15,762 bases of DNA. Origin: Hemicentrotus pulcherrimus. Taxonomy: Eukaryota > Echinodermata > Echinoidea > Camarodonta > Strongylocentrotidae. Made by a program: the position numbers and the translations under genes. The DNA lies in the NCBI GenBank assembly GCA_003118195.1, contig BEXV01001532.1, positions 89,950 through 105,711 of the forward strand. Direction: 5' to 3'. The notes beneath the pieces were generated by a model, which saw only the letters and a program-made list of their open reading frames with translations, made no database searches and was not told where the DNA came from. Within the stretch, counting starts at the first letter, position 1; every line of letters starts with the position of its first letter. Below are positions 9,181 through 15,762 of the stretch, piece by piece.

Positions 9181-9484
9181 AAATACAGGCACCTAGATAG
9201 CAGGAAGAAGACATATCACAAACAGCTGCAATGCAAAATTCCCTTCATGGTCACGTTAGCTTTGGACTTCTCCTGGGACTGAGTTTGCTACTTTTCTTGG
9301 AAGTTGTAGAATTGAGCTTGATGAGAGGGAATAAATACCGGTACCTAGATGACAGGAAGAGGACATATCACAAACAGCTGCAATGAAAACTTCCCTTCAT
9401 GGTCACGTTAGCTTTGGAATTCTCCTGGGACTGAGTTTGCTTCTTTTCTTGGAAGTTGTAGAATTGAGCTTGATGAAAGGGAAT
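9181..9484. repeat. 152-bp tandem duplication over the phospholipase gene's last exon
   Basis: Copy 1 is 9181-9332 and copy 2 is 9333-9484, head to tail, with about 10 differences in 152 (about 93% identical). On the minus strand copy 2 contains the last 26 codons, the stop and the start of the 3' UTR of the PLA2G15-like gene. Copy 1 lies wholly downstream of that stop and retains an open version of the same tail. The differences show it is not a simple assembly duplicate of one read. Confidence 0.95.
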
Positions 9485-9601
9485 AAGACTTCATTGATGA
9501 TAAACCTAAAGACTGACTTCTCAGATAGGATTGCAGTATGTTCTCCTGTTGGGCCTTTCACTTCATACTCCCTCACAGATGGGTACTGCTCATTACGCCA
9601 T
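9403..9601 (-). CDS. PLA2G15-like gene, last coding exon (catalytic His and basic tail)
   Basis: The acceptor is TTCTTCACATGAAG|A at 9602, and the single leading A completes the AA of the previous exon as Lys, giving RAYRK-WRNEQYP. The block VKGPTGEHTAILSEK carries the catalytic His (codon 9540-9538). After FIINEVL, where vertebrate family members end, the frame continues with a basic Ser/Thr-rich tail (KLNSTTSKKRSKLSPRR) to TGA at 9405-9403. This extra tail lies in the tandemly duplicated 152-bp unit. Confidence 0.9.
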
Positions 9602-12600
9602 CTTCATGTGAAGAAAGATAGAAGAAAGTGCATAAAAAGACTTTAGATAGGATCCCTGAAGTCATGTAGAATTTGAAAGGCTATTACAGATTCACTACTT
9701 CTTCACCATAGGACAAGTTAATTCATTAATTGAAATGACTATTTCTGCTCAGGTTTTCTGATCATCTTTACAGATGACAAGATCAAGATCAGGGAGGGAC
9801 TTGTCTATGAGTACTTGCGATTAAGTTGTATCAATCAATTGTATCTCTTCAAGTACACAGTTGCAATCAATTTAAAGCAAGCACATCTCTTCATAAGACA
9901 GGCCCCTGGTGTTCGTCTGTGCGCTTTTCTTTATATCTTTGTTTTTTTCTTTCTGTTCTGCAGTTTCCTCCAAGAAACAAGATTAAAATGCATTTTTTGA
10001 CAATCATTGTTCTAGACTTCTAATAATGTTTATTTTTTAAGCGAGTTGAATTTCATCCAAAGTATTTGAATTTTTATTGAACTTCTATACACTATTGATT
10101 TGATTTCATTGCCCTAAATAAAAGTAGTTTGTATCATCTCACTTTTAATCCACTATTTTCATTCCTATCAACATAATCACATTGGTAGGCTCAAATCAGA
10201 TTGCATTCACTGGACTTACTTCCTATATGCTCTAAGGCTGCGTAGATTAACTGTTCCATCACCTAAGCCCATTGATATTGTTGGTTGTGTGTCAGGAAAT
10301 GATTTTCCTGGGTATGTGTAATTATCTTCAGTAGCTACCTCCACACCATACACAGGAAATACAGGAACATCTATGGACGATACAAAACAAACATTAGAAA
10401 ACATTGTCTGCTATAAAGCTGAAAGGGAGGGTGTAACAGTTACTATATTTATTTGCTAGAAGTTATTAATCTGTTTCTCTTATGGATTATTTTTCCAGTG
10501 TTATAAAGTGGCTGAGAAAATAAAGACAATTCATCATGTATTTCATTTCAATACAAGGAACTTGTCACATCATACTTCATAAACAGATCCCTCGGATAGG
10601 ATGTTAAATGGAGGCCCTGTGTACAGGAGAGTCACCACCCTTGCACGTTAAGAACCCACTGCACTATTTATATAAGAGTAGGTGGAAACCCCTGAGTAGT
10701 GGTCCACCTGCACAACCAGTAACCTTAGCATTGTATCCTGACTTATGGATCCTGTCAAGTATCGGCATGTATACAATTTCTGCTAAATATTGGCTGACAT
10801 TTTATGTCTTCCTTGACATCAATCTCAGCGAAAACTAAATTATCTACAATCCTCCTACCTGGTGCTTTGATATCCTTCACGAGCCCTTGGGTATCTTGGA
10901 GGAGATCCAATCCTACAGTATAATTCAAATCTTTGAATAGCTGTGTGTAGTTTCTTGTTGTGTAGTTAGCTTTAGGTGTAGTAATGAGAATTTCTTCTGG
11001 GCTCCAATAGTCTGTGTTCGGGAAAAGGAAGACCGAGCTTGGGTAGGAACGCTGAGCATTGCGGGCAGTCAATGCTGATATCACATATTCATCCAGATTA
11101 TCACCTGTATCAAAATGAAGATATGAAAAAAATGTGATATAAATATTCAACAATCTCTTATGCACAACTTGATTTTTTAGTTCAGCTTAGTGCCAAATTG
11201 ATAAGTACAGGCTTGCAATTGAGCTCCAGGGGATGGTTTGCACTTTGCAGTCCTATCTGAGAGACTTTGAGATTGCGTTAACTTAAAACACCAGTTCTGT
11301 ATTGCATAGTGTACTAAATACACCATTTCCTAGATAGCTCTACTGACTGTACAATAACTTCTTCCTTACATGTAAAGGATTACTGATGTTCAAACAAAAG
11401 GGGGTGGGTAGCAAATGATGGCCCCCCTTAAGATCTTGGCAATGGAGGGATCAACTGCCACAACATTTTGTAAAAGCCTCTAAGAAAAGTATCTTGGCAA
11501 AATAACATGTCTCTGAAAAAGCACATACATGACTTAGATTTTTGAAGCCGATTTCTTCCAATGATATCTAGTGTTTAAAATTCAAAGAGTTTCAACTGAC
11601 ACTGTTTATTGGCATTCAAACTTCCTGCAAGACTTTTCTCTCACTCCATTACCTACAGTGATAACTACAAAAGAATATATGACACAATGGACAACCACTC
11701 CTTACCTGACGTGACAACTCGCATGACTTTGGTGGTACCGGCGTAGGGTCCTGAGATTGGAACCCATGCCCTGATGTATCGGTTCTTCCATGATGTGGGC
11801 TGCTGGTTGAGGAAGTACAGCGCATAGAGACATCCTAGACTGTGTGATACAAGTACAACAGGTTCATGCCCATTCTTCTGATACGTATCTTCTACTAACT
11901 GCTGTAACCGCCAGAAATATGAACCACCTTCATCTGTATATCAAATGGGAAACAAAAATATCTTAATTCATTCAATGTAACTTTTATTTATTGAGTAAAT
12001 TTTACGCTGAGTGCCATCATCAGTGGTCACATGAAAGAAATTTTAAAAATTGGTAAATCTAATGCCATTGTATTTCCTTGACTGAGCAGACCAGAACATT
12101 CACCAAGTACCTAGCTTTGGGATTTTGCTAGTGCACTCACTTTGTAAATGATTTACAGACGTGGTAAAAGGTTTTCAATAACTGTCATTTTACACTTTAC
12201 ACACTCTGAATCTGCAATTGAATGTAGTTGCTTCACTTACTGGAGAAAATAATTTTCACTAATCATTTTAACCGATCACATTAAGATGCAATTACAGAAA
12301 GTAATAAAATATTTCTTCAAATCAGACATCTACATTCCACAGTCCAACTACAAGATATGGTTAATGAGTACCGGTATCATATTTTTGTTTCAGTATCTTA
12401 TTCTGATATGTTTAAGTTTCTTTTTCATTGGTCTTGATTTTAAGAGAAAGCAAAAACATGACACAATTAAAACAAAATCATTTTATACGACATAATGGTG
12501 AATTCAGTTTCCAAAGCAATTGTTCAGAACCAAAAGGGTATATATGCTGTGTTAGAGTACACATTTAGTTAATGCCATTCTTGCTCCAAAAGAAGAAAGA

Positions 12601-14656
12601 TCCTTGACAGTGATGGCAATAAAACAACACACAAACATATAGACCTTCATCTGTTTGAGCATCATGTCATTGCATTACTCTGCATACTCACTGGGGGCCT
12701 TCCGGAAGTCATAAGGAGCTCCACGTATATTGACATTTCTTTCATAACCAACAGCAACCAAGGCATCCACTAGATGAGTGTAGTATGCCCCTACAAATAG
12801 AGGAAAGTAATCTTGTTACATGTATGAGCAAATTAGTGGTGTGGAAAAGATGCTTTTTCACTTGTTAAGTTCACTTGTCATTCTACTTTGATACATGTAA
12901 ACATTTCTACAGTCTCCACCAACAATATCCATGTAGTGACAACTTGATAAAAAGCATTTTTTTGACAGATGAAATAATATAGCCAGATAAAGCAGGGGGA
13001 ACATCATTTCATCTCATTAAAGAAATAGTTTGCTGACTCTTAAGTAAATAAGACTGAGGTATAATAGACATAGTTTTGGGCCGAAAAGAAAGATGACAGC
13101 CAGTCATACAGAAAGAGAAGAAATCGGAAAAGAGAAAATACAAGAGATCTTAAGTGTTGAGACATCAGCTAAAAGTAAAAAGAAGAAAATAGGTGTGCTC
13201 TTAACTGGTGGATGAAGGTAAACCTATTAGTCATTGAGGCAGTTAAATCTAATGGTCCAGTTAAACCATAGTTTATACAGGGCTCAACACCAACAGGTGC
13301 TCAGGACACAAAATCTAAGCTCCCCCCCCAAAAAAAACAAAACAAAAACAAAAAATAAAATTAAAAAAATGAAGTTTTTAGAGAGGGTTCGGTTCACACA
13401 TGCAGACTGTAAAAAGTTCAACCCAAGTTGGTTTGGAGTCCTGGGAATATGTCATAAGTACAAGTTTACAAATATTCCATTGAATCACTTGCAAATTAAG
13501 TTACACGCATTTCTATGGGGTGTCGCTGAACTTGTCGGTGAACGCTGCCCTGGTATATATATATATATCACCATGTAAAAACAAGCAAGAACATACATTG
13601 CTCTTTTATTGAACATGAGGCCAAATATATATACCGATACTGAGGCTTTACCCATATTTTGATGAACATTTATGAATTCATACTAAATTTTTTTCCAATA
13701 ATGCTATAAGACATTTACCATAGGAACTCTTGCTTGGGTCTAACCACTCCACAGTGCTTGTATTTCCAAAACCAGGTATGTACACATCAACACCCTCACT
13801 ATCTCGGCTCGTTCTTGTGGCTGGGTCATATACTAGTCTGAAAAAATTCAAACAGAGGAGCAAAGTGAATGGTCAAAATTAAAATAGCTGGGAGAATGTG
13901 TACTAATACAGCATACTAGATACATTCAGACATTTGAAATAGAGAGAAGAGGATTTTAAACCAAACCAAGGAGACTGACACACATAATGACAACAGATTG
14001 AACAAAACATGACATTACTCCAAATGGCCAAGAATCTATCTGTCAATTAGTCCCCCAATGAAATGGGAAACTAGAGCAATGTGATACACTAACATCAAGC
14101 TCAAAAGTCATGGTCTAATGTGGTTGAATTGCTATCAACTGCTCATGCTAAACAGGTGATCATGGATGACTTCAAAGAAAACAATATTTGAAAAGCACTT
14201 TATAAAGGTGTAGCAATTTATGAACATTATCACATATAATGAACATTAAAATAGCACCAAGAAATAAACAAAGTAAATTAAGTCACCTATAAGAAAAATA
14301 AAGTAGCTATCAAATTAAGCAGTCTCATATCAACTAATCAATAGCACTTGGTACTTGGTTGGGTAATCCCTTTGGCAGCTCACTCTGGAAGCTATACTGG
14401 GATGGAAGGTGAGGCGATATCATACAAACAGCATTTACATTATCAACAGATGAATAAAGATACCAACACATAATAATAATAAACAAATGATTTTCTTACT
14501 TCATATTATCAATGAAACAGTCAAAGTAGTAGGGCACAAACTCATCAAGATTGAGCCATAGGGTGAAAAGACCACTTGTTTTTTGGCAGATGTATGGATG
14601 AAGAGTAGCTGTCCTGTTCAAAGTTGCCTGCAACTGACAACCACCATCACCAGGAA
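9403..14656 (-). CDS. Lysosomal phospholipase A2 / LCAT-family acyltransferase (PLA2G15-like), lacking first exon
   Basis: Seven exons (14656-14500, 13837-13719, 12790-12692, 11933-11706, 11104-10859, 10370-10220, 9601-9403) join in phase to about 399 residues plus stop. Known family members are alpha/beta hydrolases of the lysosome or secreted fluid that cleave an acyl chain from phospholipid and transfer it to water, ceramide or another alcohol. The product keeps the VPGD start, the IWLNL-like TLWLNL block, two cysteines (PYIC, FDC) corresponding to the first disulphide, RGAPYD, the nucleophile motif SHSLG, GLGDGTVNL with the acid, and GEHTAIL with the histidine. Several N-glycosylation sequons fit lysosomal or secretory routing. 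The missing part is a signal peptide and about the first ten mature residues, expected beyond 15762. LPLA2 is favoured over LCAT because of the overall match, but the two are paralogues. Confidence 0.93.
9855..9906 (+). mobile_element. Degraded end of the MITE-like family
   Basis: The block ending CATAAGACAGGCCCCTG resembles the right end of the element at 5577-5681, including a GCACATCTCTTCATAAGACAG segment that parallels TCACAACTCATTATAAGACA there. No matching left end was recognised. It sits in the last intron of the phospholipase gene. Confidence 0.45.
10220..10370 (-). CDS. PLA2G15-like gene exon with catalytic Asp
   Basis: The acceptor is TCGTCCATAG|AT and the donor AGGAA|GTAAGT. The product starts VPVFPVYGVEV (the strand leading to the acid residue in this fold) and contains EDNYTYPG, with an N-glycosylation sequon, and SMGLGDGTVNLRSL, where the Asp of GDGTVN is the expected catalytic acid. 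It ends in phase 2. Confidence 0.92.
10588..10766 (+). repeat. SINE-like dispersed repeat in an intron
   Basis: The block around GATGTTAAATGGAGGCCCTG and CACCCTTGCACGTTAAGAAC resembles a very widely dispersed repeat I recall from sea urchin and other marine invertebrate genomes (recollection, not a search). Its end, 10735-10764, repeats at 4940-4969. It lies between exons 10859 and 10370 of the phospholipase gene. The plus-strand frame through it has no other support. Confidence 0.5.
10735..10764 (+). repeat. 30-bp dispersed repeat, copy 2
   Basis: Matches 4940-4969 at 27 of 30 positions. It lies at the right end of the SINE-like unit, which suggests that copy 1 is a truncated member of the same family. 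Confidence 0.7.
10859..11104 (-). CDS. PLA2G15-like gene exon, glycosylated lid-side segment
   Basis: The acceptor is TTGATACAG|GT and the donor CCAG|GTAGGA. The block DYWSPEEILITTPKANYTTR corresponds to the family's YTWSPE..F..TP..NYT region. Three NYT sequons lie close together (ANYT, RNYT, LNYT). The block LLQDTQGLVKDIKAPG matches the conserved DT.GLV motif. In the family this half of the protein forms the cap over the acyl-binding cleft. Confidence 0.92.
11706..11933 (-). CDS. PLA2G15-like gene exon with nucleophile Ser
   Basis: The acceptor is TTTGATATACAG|AT and the donor TCAG|GTAAGG. The block EPVVLVSHSLGCLYALYFLN has the nucleophile-elbow Ser in SHSLG. The following WVPISGPYAGTTKVMRV replaces the vertebrate-type APWGG loop with GPYAG. 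The exon begins with a GSYFWRLQQLVEDTY helix. Confidence 0.94.
12692..12790 (-). CDS. PLA2G15-like gene exon with RGAPYD motif
   Basis: A 99-nt exon between acceptor CTATTTGTAG|GG and donor CCCCCA|GTGAGT. It encodes HLVDALVAVGYERNVNIRGA followed by PYDFRKAP. In vertebrate relatives the same motif is RGAPYDWR, so the Trp is Phe here. Confidence 0.92.
13322..13369. repeat. C8 plus A-rich tract in an intron
   Basis: Eight C residues followed by a long A-rich run with scattered C and T. A (TA)n run lies further on at 13554-13568. These are simple-sequence features within the intron; a retroposon tail is possible but unproven. Confidence 0.7.
13554..13568. repeat. (TA)n microsatellite
   Basis: Seven and a half TA units, in the intron between exons 13719 and 12790. 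Confidence 0.9.
13719..13837 (-). CDS. PLA2G15-like gene exon, VPGFG segment
   Basis: The acceptor is AATTTTTTCAG|A and the donor TATG|GTAAAT. The product LVYDPATRTSRDSEGVDVYI leads into PGFGNTSTVEWLDPSKSSYG, matching the family's GVDVRVPGFG and LDPSKSS blocks. Confidence 0.93.
14500..14656 (-). CDS. PLA2G15-like gene, first visible coding exon
   Basis: The acceptor is TTTGCTACAG|TT and the donor ATGAA|GTAAGA. The leading TT needs a G from the missing exon to make Val, giving VPGDGGCQLQATLNRTATLH, then the cysteine of PYIC, FTLWLNLDEFVP, the second cysteine (FDC) and FIDNMK. A third cysteine in GGCQL stands where relatives have Asn or another residue. Confidence 0.92.
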
Positions 14657-15762
14657 CTGTAGCAAATATAGAGATTTAAAATGATTTAAAAGACTATAAA
14701 GAATACGATTTAGTACAACAAACTCATGAATACAGATTGTGTCATAATACACAAATATTCTGTGAAAAACAAGTAAAAAACAATAATAAATAAAAAAAGA
14801 ATTAAAAAAAAAGAAATATTGTTGCAGATCTAACATAAAAAAGGTGATTGATAATATGATAGCACAGCCCCCCCCCACCACCCTCTAGAGTCCAGAGCAT
14901 CCATTAAATTGATGTTTGTCGTTGCAAGTCGATCAAAGTGTGTACACACAGACACTACTCAATGACCAATTCCAGAGGCTTCTTTCACAGCGCTAGTGTA
15001 CTTTCATACCACCATCGCAGCTATCGGGTGCCTAGAATGGGATTCCATTGAATAAAATGCAAAAGGAATACCTTAAAAATATATGCTGTATGCATCAAAG
15101 ACTATGACTGATACCTATTTTCTCAAACTCGCCATTTCCGCAATTTAAAATAGATTGTTCCTCTGCAGTATATTTAATTCAATGGAATCAATTAAGCCAA
15201 GGCAACTGGTGTGAAAATGCTGTAATGCCTAATTCATGAGATGCCCTTAATCTTTTTGTGGGGTTCTCGCGACTTAAAAAGCCTGGTCATCGACATCTAG
15301 TCAATGTGTACACAAACACAACTCATTGGCATTATGTTAGACTGTAATCTAAGCAATATATTAATACGGTCTCTAACTTAACACACGTGTGCGCCTGCAC
15401 CCCTCCGTCAGTACAATATATGTAAATGTGTTGTGCAGCAGTTTGCTGTGAATCCTGTGAGAAAGTGTAAATCATAAGTCTATGTTTTTAGGGGCAAATA
15501 CTCCCCCAAAATAAGAAAATTGACACAAAACTGGTAAGAAACATAACAACTTTAAAATCTTGACCATTATTTGAACAATTGATGAAGATTTAGTAGATTT
15601 TTGGTATGTTTTAGTAGGGTATCTCCACGCCGGAGTTACGGGTCAAAGTCTGGATAGACTTCTGAACTAGTGCCAAACAAATTTCCAATACATACATTAC
15701 TGAATATGGTTTACCTTAGCCTAGACCAGGCGCGTACGCAGGGGAGAGGTTTAGGGGGTTAA
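14657..15762. other. First visible intron and upstream flank of the phospholipase gene, no exon found
   Basis: No segment here gives a signal peptide ending in phase 1 with a good minus-strand donor, so exon 1 probably lies further right. The stretch holds a C9 run (14868-14876) and an 18-bp inverted repeat (15041-15058 with 15172-15189). Near the right edge is a GGCGCGTACGCAGG motif, which I recall as common in marine invertebrate repeats. Confidence 0.5.
15041..15189. repeat. Inverted repeat, 18-bp arms
   Basis: GATTCCATTGAATAAAAT at 15041-15058 is the inverse complement of 15172-15189, with one mismatch in 18 and about 113 bp between. It may bound a small foldback element. No target-site duplication was assigned. 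Confidence 0.65.

Noticed and set aside
9383..9646. Plus-strand 87-codon ORF with a signal-peptide-like start, repeated in part as a 51-codon ORF at about 9230-9385
   Set aside because: It looked like a duplicated secreted-peptide gene with a TATA box at about 9064. However, the opposite strand encodes the conserved, phase-matched last exon of the phospholipase (WRNEQYP..GEHTAIL). The plus frame is its antisense shadow, and its repetition comes from the 152-bp duplication.
10608..10838. 76-codon plus-strand ORF
   Set aside because: It runs through the SINE-like repeat and antisense to the intron beside a phospholipase exon.
14618..14881. 87-codon minus-strand ORF
   Set aside because: It reads through the intron and the first visible phospholipase exon in the wrong frame; its composition is AT-driven Phe/Tyr/Ile.
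1..15762. tRNA, rRNA, CRISPR, bacterial operons or a viral genome
   Set aside because: No cloverleaf, rRNA core sequence, repeat-spacer array, compact gene packing or polymerase/integrase motif was recognised.

Overview
The window is animal nuclear DNA. It is AT-rich, its coding sequence is split into short exons with GT..AG boundaries and long AT-rich introns, and it is full of microsatellites, inverted repeats and degenerate dispersed repeats. No bacterial operon structure is present. Two protein genes are clear, both on the minus strand. The exon style, a tandem SRCR gene (a family hugely expanded in sea urchins) and short foldback elements that I recall from marine invertebrates point to a deuterostome such as a sea urchin. 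That identification is an inference.

Left (1-1770): the 5' part of a secreted or membrane SRCR (scavenger receptor cysteine-rich) gene, read right to left. It has a signal-peptide exon (1770-1705) and two SRCR exons (about 1547-1223 and 749-408). The two domain exons join in phase 1. The gene runs off the left edge. The second domain has lost several conserved cysteines.

Middle (1771-9180): about 7.4 kb with no confident gene. It holds a long degenerate G-rich tandem array (about 2165-3340), a minus-strand fragment resembling a papain-family (C1A) protease exon (3904-3761), an unassigned 105-codon plus-strand ORF beside a GC-rich hairpin (4159-4476), a small inverted-repeat element (5577-5681), and a large near-perfect inverted repeat (5991-6190).

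Right (9403-14656): a lysosomal phospholipase A2 / LCAT-family gene (PLA2G15-like) on the minus strand. Seven exons join in perfect phase to about 399 residues, from the VPGD motif near the mature N-terminus to the stop. The Ser (SHSLG), Asp (GDGTVN) and His (GEHTAIL) of the catalytic triad are all present. Only the first exon (signal peptide) is missing; it should lie beyond the right edge.

The most interesting local structure is a 152-bp tandem duplication (9181-9484). It has duplicated the C-terminal tail, the stop codon and the start of the 3' UTR of the phospholipase gene. The downstream copy keeps an open frame and has a strong acceptor-like site whose phase matches the penultimate exon, so a splice form lacking the catalytic His is conceivable. 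I see no evidence that the two genes work together, and I find no convincing new multi-gene system.
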